Shown: positions 17,101 through 26,714, numbered from the stretch's first letter. The stretch: DNA of 64,000 nucleotides from Schauerella fraxinea (GCA_030849945.1 JAVDKK010000002.1:248001-312000), one strand, 5' to 3'. The notes: generated from the sequence alone by a model not told the origin. Made by a program: numbers and translations.

Positions 17101-19832
17101 AAGGTGGCGCGCCGCATATCGGCCGCCAGCATGGCCAGATGGTGATGCACCAGAATGCCGCTGCGGCGCGGCCAAAGTCCGAATGCGCCCGGCATGAGCG
17201 CCGGCAACGCGAGCCCGGCCACGATAATCAAGGCGCCGATCACACCGGCTTGGAGCGGCATGAAGGCGCATAGGGCCAAGGTGGCAAAGGAAAGCGGCGC
17301 CTGCAACGAGCGGCGCAGATTATCGAGCATCTTGCCGCGCCCGGTGCCCGTCAGGGGACGGCGGCCCGTGATCCACGGCAGCAACTGCCAATCGCCGCGC
17401 GTCCAGCGATGCTGGCGCTTGGCGGCCACATCGTAGCGGGCCGGCACATCCTCGACCACTTCGATATCCGACGCCAAGCCCGCGCGTGCAAACACGCCTT
17501 CGAACAAGTCGTGGCTGAGCATCGTATTTTCGGGAATCCGGCCCGCCAAGGCGGCTTCGACGGCGTCCACATCGTAGATGCCCTTGCCGGTGAACGATCC
17601 TTCGCCGAACAAATCCTGATAGACGTCCGACACGGCACTGGCATACGGATCCATGCCGCCCGGGCTGGAAAACACCCGTTGATAAAGCGACCCCTCGCGC
17701 CCGATGGGCAACGCGGGCGTGACGCGCGGCTGCAGAATCGCATAGCCGCCCACAACACGTTGTTCGCTTTGCGAGAAGCGCGGGCGGTTCAGGGGATGCC
17801 CCATTTTGCCGATTAGATGTAAAGCCGCGTCGCGCGGCAGGCGCGTATCGGCATCCAGCGTGAGCACGTATTTGACGTCTGGTGGCACCTGCGGCGACAC
17901 GCCATCGATCGGGATGAAGGTCGTGTCAGTCGCACCGCGCAACAGACGATTGAGCTCATGGAGCTTGCCGCGCTTGCGCTCCCAGCCCATCCACGTTTGC
18001 TCGGCAGGGTTGAAGACGCGACGGCGGTACAGCAAGATGAATCGCGGTCCACCGGCCGGCGGCGCGTAGCGCGTATTCAAGCGCGCGATCGCGGCGGTAG
18101 CGGTGGCAAGCGTGGCGGCATCTTGCGGCAGTACCTCACGATCGGCGTCCAGGCCATCCAGTACCAGAGCAAACGACAGGTCGCCGCCTGCGCCGCTCAG
18201 ATGGTGCACTTCGAGCTGCTCGATGTGTTCCAGCACCTCGGCATCATTGGTGAGCAGGGCAGGCACCGCGATCATGGTGCGCAAGTGCGACGGCACTCCC
18301 GCTGCCAGCTCCAATCCCGGTAATGCAGAAGCGCCAACATGCCACGCCACCACGCGATTGATCACGGCAGTGGCGGCCTCAGTGGCGGGAATGCAAACGA
18401 GCAAGGCATACGCGATCAGCCAGCCCATACCGAGATCCGTGGTGCTCAAGGCCCAGACGGCGAACGCCATGAAAATCAGTGTGATGACCAGAATGGCGCC
18501 GATATAACCGCCCATTCCCAGTCGGACGTGAAGCCGATTGAGCTGCAGACGTATCGGTTGCTTGAATCCGATAATGCGCTCGAACGCCGGACGGCCCTCG
18601 GCAATCAAGTGATAGCCGGGATCGGCGAGCCGTGCGGCATCGACGGTCAAACCGAGTCGGGTGGATGTCACGACGTGATTGGCGTCGGGGCCGGTCGTAT
18701 GGTCGCGGGTCGCCGACGGCACAGCACCGTTGAACGCCGCGTGGGCTTGCGCAACACTATCGCGCGCAGCGGCCAAGGCGGCGTCGGTAATGTCCAGTTC
18801 AGACAGCGGGGCACCGCGCGCCAACTGCTCGATCGCGCTGCGATAGCGGTTGCGCGTAGCAAAATCCATTTCAGCGAAAGTGCTCGCACGACGCAGCCGA
18901 TCGTCGACCAGGCTTACGCTTTCAAACCAGTCGGCCCAGTCGATATCGGAGATCAGGCGCATGCTGGTGATCACGTTGCGCACGCTCACATTCGAGGCAC
19001 CTTGACGAAGTTGCGCGTGTTGCACGGCTTCGTCGAGAGACAGCGATTGCCGTTTGAGCCGCTCTTCCAGCCATGGGACGGCGGGCGTGGTGCGCGGATC
19101 CTGGTCGCGTAACCGCTTGGCCAGTTGGGCTGCAAACAATTCCGCCAATGGCGATTCGGGCCACGCTGCATCGGCCGCATCCAGCAGGCGCTGGGTGTTA
19201 TCGGAATCGCGCAGATGTTCGGCCAATGTGTCGGCCTTCGCGCGCACAGCGCGTCCCGCCGTCATCTGATCTGCAAGCCGCCGCAGGTTTTCGATGAGTA
19301 CGATGCGCAACGTGATCGCCACGGCCCAGAGCTCTCCGATCTCCAGCGGCTGCACATGCTGATAGGCCGCCACGAAGCGTCGCAAGGATTCTTGATCGAC
19401 GTGACTATCCGAGTGGGCAACGTAAGCCCAAGCCAGTCCAAACACGCGTGGGTAGCCTGCGAAGGGACCCGACGCGAGCTTGGGTAGCTGTTGGTAGTAA
19501 CCGGGGGGGAGATCGTCGCGGATTTCGCGAATCTGCGCTTCGACCAGATGATAGTTATCCAGCAGCCATTCGGCGGCAGGGACGACTTTGTGTCCGCTTT
19601 CCAGTTCGGTTGCACTGGCGCGATAGGCGGCCAGCAACACGTTCGCGTTGTCCTTCAAACGAATGCGCAGCGACAGCACCTTCGGCGGCTTGAGGGTAAC
19701 GGCTTGAGCAGCGGCCAGACTGGCAGCATGCTGCTCCAGGCGCTCTACGCCGAACAACTCGTCGCGGACCGGCGCAGTCGACGCCCAAAGCGAGGATGCG
19801 CGCGCGCGCATGAATGAGGGAATGGTGAACAT
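11106..19832 (-). CDS. ndvB: Cyclic beta-1,2-glucan synthase (NdvB/ChvB type)
   Basis: A 2908-residue inner-membrane enzyme, slightly longer than rhizobial and agrobacterial homologues. It builds cyclic beta-1,2-glucans from UDP-glucose by initiation, elongation, phosphorolysis and cyclisation. An N-terminal helical region is followed by membrane segments near 435-475 (GAILVITLIFMAFAVWALS). The GT84 transferase follows, with TLDADTRLPRDAA near 656 and QRHRWTRGDWQ near 806, then more membrane helices to about 1000. A glycoamylase-like domain lies near 1300-1500. The C-terminal half holds two carbohydrate-binding/GH94 phosphorylase-like repeats, with MGTGDWNDGMN near 2545 containing the acidic catalytic pair. 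The frame is open throughout. Products are periplasmic osmoregulatory glucans, often needed for host interaction and motility. Confidence 0.95.
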   Translation of the reverse strand: MFTIPSFMRARASSLWASTAPVRDELFGVERLEQHAASLAAAQAVTLKPPKVLSLRIRLKDNANVLLAAYRASATELESGHKVVPAAEWLLDNYHLVEAQIREIRDDLPPGYYQQLPKLASGPFAGYPRVFGLAWAYVAHSDSHVDQESLRRFVAAYQHVQPLEIGELWAVAITLRIVLIENLRRLADQMTAGRAVRAKADTLAEHLRDSDNTQRLLDAADAAWPESPLAELFAAQLAKRLRDQDPRTTPAVPWLEERLKRQSLSLDEAVQHAQLRQGASNVSVRNVITSMRLISDIDWADWFESVSLVDDRLRRASTFAEMDFATRNRYRSAIEQLARGAPLSELDITDAALAAARDSVAQAHAAFNGAVPSATRDHTTGPDANHVVTSTRLGLTVDAARLADPGYHLIAEGRPAFERIIGFKQPIRLQLNRLHVRLGMGGYIGAILVITLIFMAFAVWALSTTDLGMGWLIAYALLVCIPATEAATAVINRVVAWHVGASALPGLELAAGVPSHLRTMIAVPALLTNDAEVLEHIEQLEVHHLSGAGGDLSFALVLDGLDADREVLPQDAATLATATAAIARLNTRYAPPAGGPRFILLYRRRVFNPAEQTWMGWERKRGKLHELNRLLRGATDTTFIPIDGVSPQVPPDVKYVLTLDADTRLPRDAALHLIGKMGHPLNRPRFSQSEQRVVGGYAILQPRVTPALPIGREGSLYQRVFSSPGGMDPYASAVSDVYQDLFGEGSFTGKGIYDVDAVEAALAGRIPENTMLSHDLFEGVFARAGLASDIEVVEDVPARYDVAAKRQHRWTRGDWQLLPWITGRRPLTGTGRGKMLDNLRRSLQAPLSFATLALCAFMPLQAGVIGALIIVAGLALPALMPGAFGLWPRRSGILVHHHLAMLAADMRRATLQVALALAFMADQAWRMSDAIVRTLVRLVTRRRLLEWTTSAQSGRNPRLRIAGFYREMAPSCVAAAGLALVAVAVVPTSWPLPLAFALVWLAAPAMAWRVSRSPKVPQRLTLSAEDAQDLRLIARRTWRFFETFVTPLDNMLPPDNFQEMPKPVIATRTSPTNIGLYLLSAVSARDFGWAGTHEIVDRLEATFATLHKLPRFKGHFYNWYGTRELDALAPAYVSSVDSGNLAGHLIALANACDEWRAQPVSRHVQTGLHDTLVLARSSANALIRAMPTAHDPLTAVLNELDVALLSTQDLDAMLPVVKRLADKAMTLAHVHLPAAEAGPGADTLFWIDALRHAVTDHLHDRETRAVQPHAVNETHPLDQRLLAVAATARQLAWEMDFAFLLDPERKLLSIGYSVPDNQTDTNCYDLLASEARLASLFAIAKGDVATRHWFRLSRSATPMGNGSALISWSGSMFEYLMPSLVMRAPAGSLLEQTNRLVVDRQAAYGRALGIPWGVSESAYNARDIDFTYQYANFGVPGLGLKRGLSENVVIAPYATGLATMVDPHAARSNFGLMASMGALGHYGFYEALDFTRSRLPEDESVAIVYNYMAHHQGMTIVAIANTLHDGCMRTRFHAEPAIQACELLLQERLPRDVAIAHPRAEEVKTAAAGTIGDAPTVRRLTSTPMGAPVTHLLSNGRYAVMLTTAGGGYSRWHDIAVTRWREDTTRDDGGSFVFIRDRQTGLIWSAGVQPVGIESRHSDVVFGEDHAAFIRRDGPLTTSMEVMVSGEDDGEVRRITIVNGGRRARELDITSYAELVLASPAADNAHPAFAKLFVVTEYLPEFGALVATRRPRAHGEVQVWAAHFPVIEAQVAAAPQYESDRAKFIGRGRTVGTAQAIFDQTTLSNTVGTVLDPIFSLRQRIRVTPGTVARIAFWTVVADTREALLDLIDRHHDRSAFDRAKTLSWTQAQVQLRHLDIDTEEAADFQRLAAPILYADGRFRAPSDTIVRGLRDQKALWPHAISGDLPIVLLRVDDIEDMPMVRQMLRAHEYWRMKRLAVDLVIINERASSYVQDLQIAIDTAVRSNQARPALKGLAQGTVYTLRADLMTVEARALLQAVARIALIARRGSIATQLARMPALALPSPKPLAYTPTPVAPTAADAVPIDTDALEFFNGLGGFAKDGREYVVVLEKDMITPAPWINVIANPTFGCQVSAEGNGYTWAGSSRENQLTQWSNDPVVDPASEAIYVRDEVTGDVSSASAQPLRDDGTYVARHGFGYSRFEHVAHGIGLDLLQFVPLEDPVKISRMVLRNLSGRTRRVSVTAYTEWVLGTSRAASGPFIVTEIDAACGALFARNPYSMVFTDRVAFMDMAGTQTSHSGDRTAFIGRNGSLARPAALYSPPPLPGTTGAGIDPCGALQRVFELAPGESIETVYVMGQCASTEEARALVLKLRDADLDAALNRVTAHWEGVLNTVQVKTPDRAMDIMLNGWLLYQTLACRVWARSAFYQASGAYGFRDQLQDGMALTLAMPQETRSHLLRAAGRQFPEGDVQHWWLPHSGQGVRTHISDDRVWLAYAVATYVARTGDTDVLAQPVPFIEGARLSPEEHDAFFQPMTGDESASLLEHCARGLDQCLSRIGQHGLPLMGTGDWNDGMNKVGEHGRGESVWLGWLQIRAIAIFAPLAEAQEPERAAAWRAHAAAVCQAIEHSAWDGAWYRRATFDDGTWLGAKDSEACRIDAIAQSWAVLSQAADPARARTAMASVEEHLISDDHDLSLLFTPPFDHPARDPGYIAGYPPGLRENGGQYSHAAMWNILAFAALDDGDRAHRLFARLNPINHARHPDAVARYKVEPYVVAADVYAVAPHTGRGGWTWYTGSAGWMHQAGVEGILGIRQVDGGLTIDPRLPADWPGFEATVTIGDTHYDISVTVAPPFDVSAIQDDASVASTGIHYQAQLDGAEMVLDEHGGLTGATVRVPLQGGHHRLAIVQTRSAPRPTVDMGSAASAHAS

Positions 19833-20180
19833 GGTGCCTCTCTGGCCAGGGTTGGCTCGCGATAGGCGAAGCGAGTACGCCGACGGCGGGCGTCGGTACT
19901 GATAAAGCAGGAAGCGCGCCCAGCATCAGCCGCTAATCGCACGCAATGCGACTAGCTCGGCGAAGGAGCTAAAACTATGGAACGTAAACTGAGATTCAGA
20001 CGCGTAAGAGAGACGCGCACGAGTTGCTCGATAGCCTGTCAGGGCACCGGGATGAGGGTGCCACAAATCCGCGGGCTGTCGCTAAAGTGGCCACGAGCAG
20101 CGGGCCACAGGCAATGGGGCGCTCGCTCGGCGAACGCCAAGCGACCGATTAAGCGATCGGACTAATGCAAGCGATCGTGC
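19833..20180. other. Intergenic region upstream of the glucan synthase gene
   Basis: This 348-bp stretch precedes ndvB. I find no clear sigma-70 promoter. A small dyad TCGCA-CGCAA-TGCGA lies near 19936-19951, and one short open frame with a good ribosome site is listed separately. Confidence 0.4.
19977..20165 (+). CDS. Possible 62-residue arginine-rich hypothetical protein
   Basis: An open frame with an ATG at 19977 and a strong AAGGAG site 8 bp upstream, divergent from ndvB. The product is very basic and resembles no family I know. High G+C DNA yields such frames by chance, and the ribosome site is the only support. Confidence 0.18.
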   Translation: MERKLRFRRVRETRTSCSIACQGTGMRVPQIRGLSLKWPRAAGHRQWGARSANAKRPIKRSD

Positions 20181-20315
20181 TTATTTCTTCTTGTCGGCGG
20201 CTTGTGCGCCTGCCCGGGATGTCGTGGCGCCAAAAGGCGACGCCGGCGTCGTGGGCTTAGGGGGTTGCTTGGGTTTTTTAACTTCGCGGTTACCGCGTAC
20301 CTGACCTTTGGCCAT
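20181..20315 (-). CDS. Small basic lysine/proline-rich protein (44 residues)
   Basis: The peptide begins MAKGQVRGNREVKKPK, continues with proline- and threonine-rich sequence, and ends ADKKK. The ATG at 20315 has AGGAG 6 bp upstream. Short proteins starting with this K-G-Q-x-R-x-N-R-E pattern are, to my recollection, common and uncharacterised in beta-proteobacteria. The charge and lack of predicted fold suggest a nucleic-acid or ribosome-associated role, but that is a guess. It lies between ndvB and the GH5 glycosidase and is read in the same direction. Confidence 0.75.
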   Translation of the reverse strand: MAKGQVRGNREVKKPKQPPKPTTPASPFGATTSRAGAQAADKKK

Positions 20316-20406
20316 GACAAACTCCTAAAACCGCAACCATTGAATGCCAAACCGGCACGCCCCAGCATACGCCCATATCCCTAGTTACAGGAAAGTATCT
20401 TTGTAG

Positions 20407-21786
<1,380 letters not shown>

Positions 21787-21924
21787 CCGCAAAATTGTGC
21801 CGCGTTTTGCCGCTCAACGACCAAGCCAAAAGTAAAAGTCAGGCGAGTACTTATGGACTGTTTGCGGTGGATCAATGGTGATCCGCACACCGTATTCGAA
21901 ACAAGAAAACACTGTGTTCAAAAC

Positions 21925-21957
21925 AAAAAAGCCTTGAAACGTGCGTTTCAAGGCTTT
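21925..21957 (-). terminator. Intrinsic terminator of the tRNA-Ala gene
   Basis: On the minus strand GCCTTGAAACG pairs perfectly with CGTTTCAAGGC, extended by AAA/TTT, and six T residues follow. It begins 13 bp after the tRNA 3' end. Confidence 0.9.
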
Positions 21958-21969
21958 CGTACTGAATTT

Positions 21970-22045
<76 letters not shown>

Positions 22046-22115
22046 AAATCGTGAGGCAATATAGCACGAAATATCCGCCTGACCAGCGCCCTAAAGGCGT
22101 GCTTCTGCACCCGTC

Positions 22116-22895
22116 TCAGATAGACAGCGTAGCGACCACCGGCGTGTGATCCGACGGTTGCGTATTGCCGCGCGGACCCTTGTCGATGACGCATGCGGTA
22201 CACACCGCTTTGAGCGCCTCAGAGAGCAATACATGGTCGATGCGCAGCCCGGCATTGCGCCGAAAACCGAATTGCCGATAGTCCCACCAACTGAACGACT
22301 TTTCGGGTTGCTCGAACATGCGGAAGGAATCCGTCAGTCCGAGCTTGAGCAGATCGAAATACGCTTCGCGTTCGGGCGGGGACACCAGCACCTGGCCTTC
22401 CCACTTTTCGGGATTGTGTACGTCCTCATCGGCAGGGGCCACGTTGTAGTCGCCCAGGATCGCCAAACGGGGATGCGCGGCCAATTCCTGTTCCAACCAC
22501 CGTTTGAGCTCGGCAAACCAGCCGAGCTTATACACATACTTGTCTGAATCGAGCGATTGACCATTCGGGCAATACGCGCAGATCACGCGCACGTCGCCGG
22601 CGGTGCTGGGCAAGGTCACAGCGATTACGCGCTGCTGGAGGTCTTCCATGCCGGGAATGTTGCGCACCACACTGTGCGCCGGTTCGCGCGACACGATCGC
22701 CACACCGTTATAGGTTTTCTGGCCTGCCCATTCCGCGTGGTAGCCCACTTCCTTGAATGCGTCCAAAGGAAATTTGTCATGCGCCAGTTTGAGCTCTTGA
22801 ATACACAGCGCGTCCACAGGGTTGGCCGCGAGCCAGTCGAGCACCTGCGGCAGGCGGACATTCAGGGAGTTAACGTTCCAAGTGGCAAGACGCAT
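22116..22895 (-). CDS. xthA: Exodeoxyribonuclease III
   Basis: A 259-residue AP endonuclease/3'-5' exonuclease for base-excision repair. The start MRLATWNVNSLNVRLPQVLD at 22895 gives the family N terminus; the upstream in-frame codons are not conserved. Metal and catalytic segments are present: the Glu of IQELKL, YNGVAIVSR, GDYNVAPADEDVHNP, and the terminal RIDHVLLS and SDHTPVVATLSI with the catalytic Asp-His. Length equals the short XthA/ExoA class. It is a housekeeping gene next to tRNA-Ala, with no terminator visible between them. Confidence 0.95.
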   Translation of the reverse strand: MRLATWNVNSLNVRLPQVLDWLAANPVDALCIQELKLAHDKFPLDAFKEVGYHAEWAGQKTYNGVAIVSREPAHSVVRNIPGMEDLQQRVIAVTLPSTAGDVRVICAYCPNGQSLDSDKYVYKLGWFAELKRWLEQELAAHPRLAILGDYNVAPADEDVHNPEKWEGQVLVSPPEREAYFDLLKLGLTDSFRMFEQPEKSFSWWDYRQFGFRRNAGLRIDHVLLSEALKAVCTACVIDKGPRGNTQPSDHTPVVATLSI

Positions 22896-22951
22896 ACGGT
22901 TTTTTTCACGATGATCGATAAAGGGCAAGGGCGAAGTTTACTGCGCTTGCG

Positions 22952-23854
22952 CTATCGATCTGCATAGCGCCCCTGCATGAACTCAACCAGCGCCTGCACC
23001 CGCGCCGTTCTTCCCTTGCGAGTGGGTACGAGCAGTACCACCGGCGCGCTTTCGAAGGCCCAGTCGGCCAATACCCGGACCAAGTCTCCCTGTGCAATCG
23101 GGGCGGAGACATCCCACTCCGATCGCAAGACCAACCCAAGGCCTTCTTCTGCCCATTGGCGGGCGACGTCGCCATCATTACTGACGAATGCCGGTGTGAT
23201 CCGCAGCGCTTCGGCGCGATGGCTAGTGCCAGCGGTGGCGGGACGCAGATGCCAGAGCGTGGCATCTTCATCGTTTTCGCGAATGCAGATGCAGGCGTGA
23301 TGGGCCAGATCACCGGGCGTGCGCGGCGTGCCTCGCGCGGCGAGATACGCGGGGCTGGCGCATAGCCATCGGTCATTGGCGACCAGCGTGCGCGCCACCC
23401 ACGACGAGTCGCGCACGGCGCCGATGTGGATCACGGCATCGGCATCGTGGCGTTCAGGCCAGGGGGTTTCACGCAAATCGAGCTGAATATTCAGTCCGGG
23501 ATGCAACTTCGCAAAGGTGGCTAAAGCGGGCGCGATGTAGCGGCGGCCGTAGCCGAAGGGAGCGGCGATACGGAGCTTGCCGGTCAATTGTTTGTCGTCG
23601 CGTTGAAGCGAGGTCTGCAAACTATCTATCTGCGCCAGGAGCAATTGCGCTTCGCGACCAAATCGCTCGCCTTCGGATGTGAGACTCAGCTTGCGCGAGG
23701 TGCGTGTGGCGAGTGCCAAGCCCAACGTGGTTTCGAGTTTACGCAGCCGCATTGAGAGTGCGGGCGGCGTGACGCCCAGGGCGCGCGCTGCGGCGCTGAG
23801 AGAGGACTCGCGCAGAAGTGCGGCGGCCAACTGCAGGTCTTCAAGCTGGATCAT
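22952..23854 (-). CDS. LysR-family transcriptional regulator
   Basis: A 300-residue LysR regulator with helix-turn-helix MIQLEDLQLAAALLRESSLS and AAARALGVTPPALSMRL, then LETTLGLALATRTSRKLSLT. The effector domain begins near residue 90 and resembles the CrgA/AaeR group (LRIAAPFGYGRRYIAPALA). It is divergent from the D-serine dehydratase-like gene at 24058 with 203 bp between them, so it probably controls that gene. The inducer may be a D-amino acid or beta-hydroxy amino acid, inferred from the neighbour only. Confidence 0.88.
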   Translation of the reverse strand: MIQLEDLQLAAALLRESSLSAAARALGVTPPALSMRLRKLETTLGLALATRTSRKLSLTSEGERFGREAQLLLAQIDSLQTSLQRDDKQLTGKLRIAAPFGYGRRYIAPALATFAKLHPGLNIQLDLRETPWPERHDADAVIHIGAVRDSSWVARTLVANDRWLCASPAYLAARGTPRTPGDLAHHACICIRENDEDATLWHLRPATAGTSHRAEALRITPAFVSNDGDVARQWAEEGLGLVLRSEWDVSAPIAQGDLVRVLADWAFESAPVVLLVPTRKGRTARVQALVEFMQGRYADR

Positions 23855-23862
23855 TCAGCGTA

Positions 23863-23892
23863 GCTTAACGATAGATGACTTTTGATTTAAGC
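23863..23892. promoter_or_regulatory. Inverted repeat between LysR gene and D-serine dehydratase-like gene
   Basis: GCTTAA (23863-23868) and TTAAGC (23887-23892) form a dyad with an 18-bp spacer, 9 bp from the LysR start codon. Placement fits a LysR autoregulatory site shared with the divergent gene. Confidence 0.4.
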
Positions 23893-24057
23893 ACGAGCGA
23901 GGAAATAGCGCCTACAGTTCTGGTTGATCCAGTGCCTGCGTCTGCTCGAACGGCTAATCAACTGCTCACCGCCGACGGCCGACCGCTAGGCGTCCCGGCT
24001 CCTCGTTCCCTTTCCCGCTTCTCGATCCTCGATCCTCGTTTTCAAGTGAATCCCCAC

Positions 24058-25194
24058 ATGACCCCCACCTTCGACACGCTCGACACGCCCGCAGCGCTTA
24101 TCGATCTGAGCCGCATGCAGCACAACATCGATCGGATGCAGCAATGCGCCGACCGGCTGGGCGTGCGGTTTCGTCCGCATGCCAAAACGTCCAAGTGTGC
24201 CGAAGTGGTGCACGCTCAAGTCGCCGCCGGCGCGCAAGGCATTACGGTGTCTACATTGAAAGAGGCGGATCAATTCTTCGACGCCGGCATCAAGGACATT
24301 CTGTATGCCGTGGGCATGGCGCCGCATCGCTTGCCGCACGCGCTGGCGTTGCGGCGGCGGGGCTGCGATCTCACGATCATTACCGATAGCGTCCTGGGTG
24401 CGCAGGCGATTGTGGACTTCGGCCGTGAGCATAAGGAGGTGTTCCCGGTGTTGATCGAGATCGATACCGACGGGCACCGGTCCGGGATCACGCCCGACGA
24501 CGCGGTGCTCCTCGACGTGGGACGGGTGCTGCATGATGGCGGGATGACGCTGGCAGGCGTGCTTACCCACGCGGGCTCGAGTTATGAGTTGAATACGCCC
24601 GAGGCGTTGGCATCGCTGGCGGAGCAGGAGCGTGTGGGTTGCGTGCACGCCGCAGAGCGATTGCGCGCGGCAGGCTTGCCTTGCCCGGTGGTGAGCGTGG
24701 GTTCTACACCCACGGCGTTGGAAGCCGCCAATCTCGAAGGTGTGACGGAACTGCGGGCCGGCGTGTATGTGTTTTTTGATCTGGTGATGCATAACGTCGG
24801 CGTATGTCGTGTGGACGATCTTGCATTGAGCGTGTTGACCACCGTGATCGGACATCAGGCGGAAAAAGGCTGGGTGATTGTGGATGCGGGGTGGATGGCG
24901 ATGAGCCGAGATCGCGGGACGTCCAAACAGCAGCGGGATTTTGGCTATGGCCTGGTATGCACACCCGATGGCGAGGTGCTTGAAGGCTATGTGATGATCG
25001 GTGCCAATCAGGAACACGGCATCCTGGCTCGCGAAGGCGCGCCGGATCCGGACGTCGTAACCCGCTTTCCCACCGGCACGCGATTGCGCATTCTCCCCAA
25101 TCACGCGTGCGCCACGGGCACGCAGTTTCCTCAGTATCAGGCCTTGGGCCAGGACGGATCGTTGCAAACCTGGACCCGATTTCACGGGTGGTAA
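24058..25194 (+). CDS. DSD1-type D-serine dehydratase / D-threonine aldolase-like PLP enzyme
   Basis: A 378-residue fold-type III (alanine-racemase-fold) PLP enzyme. The start at 24058 (MTPTFDTLDTPAALIDLSRM) matches the usual N terminus; in-frame codons upstream to 23875 are ordinary leader. Lys43 in RPHAKTSK is the PLP lysine. The C-terminal metal motif is His349-x-Cys351 in NHACATG. From family knowledge, zinc D-serine dehydratases use His-x-Cys, while D-threonine aldolases use His-x-Asp. The cysteine therefore favours D-serine or D-threo-hydroxyaspartate dehydration. It faces its own LysR regulator. A second, unrelated D-serine dehydratase (dsdA) lies 19 kb away. Confidence 0.82.
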   Translation: MTPTFDTLDTPAALIDLSRMQHNIDRMQQCADRLGVRFRPHAKTSKCAEVVHAQVAAGAQGITVSTLKEADQFFDAGIKDILYAVGMAPHRLPHALALRRRGCDLTIITDSVLGAQAIVDFGREHKEVFPVLIEIDTDGHRSGITPDDAVLLDVGRVLHDGGMTLAGVLTHAGSSYELNTPEALASLAEQERVGCVHAAERLRAAGLPCPVVSVGSTPTALEAANLEGVTELRAGVYVFFDLVMHNVGVCRVDDLALSVLTTVIGHQAEKGWVIVDAGWMAMSRDRGTSKQQRDFGYGLVCTPDGEVLEGYVMIGANQEHGILAREGAPDPDVVTRFPTGTRLRILPNHACATGTQFPQYQALGQDGSLQTWTRFHGW

Positions 25195-25372
25195 GCCCAG
25201 AAAGCGGTTGACGGGCGGGGTCAAAGCTCTACTATCGAACGTATTCGCTGCATCGCGGCGAACATCGTTCGATACGACGCACGTATCGTAGGTGCCCTGA
25301 CTCCAAGGCTCGCATGGACATGATTTCCGCCGTCGTTTTCGAACACCGGATGTGGACCCCTGGAGCCTTGCC

Positions 25373-26572
25373 ATGACGGCGCGGCGCTCGGCTGAAAATC
25401 CCTTGCAACGGGCCGGCGCCCACGCCTTTGTGCTGCAGGGCGGCGGGGCACTAGGGGCGTACCAGGCAGGCGCTTACGCCGCCCTCAGCGAGCACAAGAA
25501 GGCGCTGCCGAAGTGGGTGGCCGGGGTGTCGATCGGGGCCATCAACGCGGCCTTGATCGCAGGAAATGCCCCCGAACACCGCGTGGAGAAACTGCGTGCG
25601 TTTTGGGACATGGTGTCATCCAGCCCGGCGCAACATCTGCCGGCCTGGCTCGCGAGTCGCGCCACCCTTAATCAGTGGAGCGCGAGCTTGGCGTCTTTGT
25701 ATGGCATTCCCGGGTTCTTCAAGCCGCGGTTGTCGCCGGCGCTATTGATGGGCGGCGCAGCGCCTGTGCTCAGTTATTACGACACCTCGCCGTTGAAGGC
25801 AACGCTTGAAGCGCTCGTCGATTTCGACCGCATCAACGCTGCGGAAGTGCGATTGAGTGTGGGTGCCGTCAATGTGCGCACCGGCAACTCGAGCTACTTC
25901 GATAATGACGACGGCAAGCACACCACGCGCAAGATCGGCCCCGAGCACATTATGGCGAGCGGCGCCTTGCCGCCCGGTTTCGCGCCGGTGGAAATCGGCG
26001 ACGACGCCTACTGGGATGGCGGCCTCGTCTCCAACACGCCGCTGCAGTATGTGCTGGACAAGCACCCCAGGCGGCGTCCGCTGACGGTGGTGCAGGTCGA
26101 TCTATTCAGCGCGCGCGGGGCCATGCCGCATACGTTGTCAGAGGTATTGACCCGTCAAAAGGACATTACGTATTCGAGTCGTACGCGGATGAATACCGAT
26201 GTGCTGGCCGCAAACGTGAATTTGCAGCAGGCGATCGCCGATCTGATGGATAAGCTGCCCGCCGCGTTAAAGCGCGATGCGAGCGTGAAGGCAATCTGCG
26301 AACAGCTCACGCATGCACCGATCGACATCTTTCATTTGATCTATCGCGACAAGGCTTATGAGGGCGACTCGAAAGATTACGAGTTTTCGCGTGCAACGAT
26401 GGAAGAACATTGGGACGCGGGCATGCGCGACATGCATATGACGTTGACCAATCCCGCCGCGTTGCGCCGCGGCGGCGATGTCAATGGCGTCACGACGTTC
26501 GACCTGGGTGAGGGCGGCACGGTGCGTATCAAACGCCCGCATGCCGATCCGGTCAAGGAGCAAATCGCATGA
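25373..26572 (+). CDS. Patatin-like phospholipase (DUF3734 type)
   Basis: A 399-residue serine hydrolase starting at ATG 25373 with GGAG 7 bp upstream; the GTG at 25352 overlaps no better signal. The patatin Ser-Asp dyad is intact: oxyanion loop LQGGGALGAYQ, nucleophile Ser53 in GVSIGAINAAL, and Asp215 in YWDGGLVSNTPL. The C-terminal 150 residues match the DUF3734 extension seen in bacterial patatins near polyhydroxybutyrate genes. It is followed by 3-hydroxybutyrate dehydrogenase, so a role in lipid or polyester turnover is likely. The substrate is not shown by the sequence. Confidence 0.9.
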   Translation: MTARRSAENPLQRAGAHAFVLQGGGALGAYQAGAYAALSEHKKALPKWVAGVSIGAINAALIAGNAPEHRVEKLRAFWDMVSSSPAQHLPAWLASRATLNQWSASLASLYGIPGFFKPRLSPALLMGGAAPVLSYYDTSPLKATLEALVDFDRINAAEVRLSVGAVNVRTGNSSYFDNDDGKHTTRKIGPEHIMASGALPPGFAPVEIGDDAYWDGGLVSNTPLQYVLDKHPRRRPLTVVQVDLFSARGAMPHTLSEVLTRQKDITYSSRTRMNTDVLAANVNLQQAIADLMDKLPAALKRDASVKAICEQLTHAPIDIFHLIYRDKAYEGDSKDYEFSRATMEEHWDAGMRDMHMTLTNPAALRRGGDVNGVTTFDLGEGGTVRIKRPHADPVKEQIA

Positions 26573-26676
26573 CGGTCACGGACCTGCCAGTACTGCAAAT
26601 TGAGTCGGCCGTGCATTACATCGCCGACATGACCCTGGCGTTAGGCACGGTCGAGTTGGATTATCTGGCCGTCTGA
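26569..26676 (+). CDS. Possible 35-residue peptide between patatin and hbdH
   Basis: The ATG overlaps the patatin stop as ATGA and has AAGGAG 8 bp upstream. The peptide begins MTVTDLPVLQIESAVHYIAD and ends ELDYLAV. I do not recognise it. Its stop codon lies inside the left arm of the following hairpin, so its translation could influence folding of that hairpin, as in leader-peptide attenuation. Confidence 0.35.
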   Translation: MTVTDLPVLQIESAVHYIADMTLALGTVELDYLAV

Positions 26677-26696
26677 TCGTCCTCAGACGGTGTTTT
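26669..26696 (+). terminator. Hairpin with short T run before hbdH
   Basis: CCGTCTGA (26669-26676) pairs with TCAGACGG (26683-26690) over 8 bp, loop 6 bases, followed by TGTTTT. The T run is interrupted, so partial read-through into hbdH is expected. Confidence 0.6.
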
Positions 26697-26714
26697 CGTA
26701 TCCCGAGGAATCGT

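Noticed and set aside
23875..24057. Upstream in-frame extension of the D-serine dehydratase-like gene
   Set aside because: The first 61 codons are low-complexity and unlike the family N terminus, and they cover the divergent promoter region. The ATG at 24058 is preferred.
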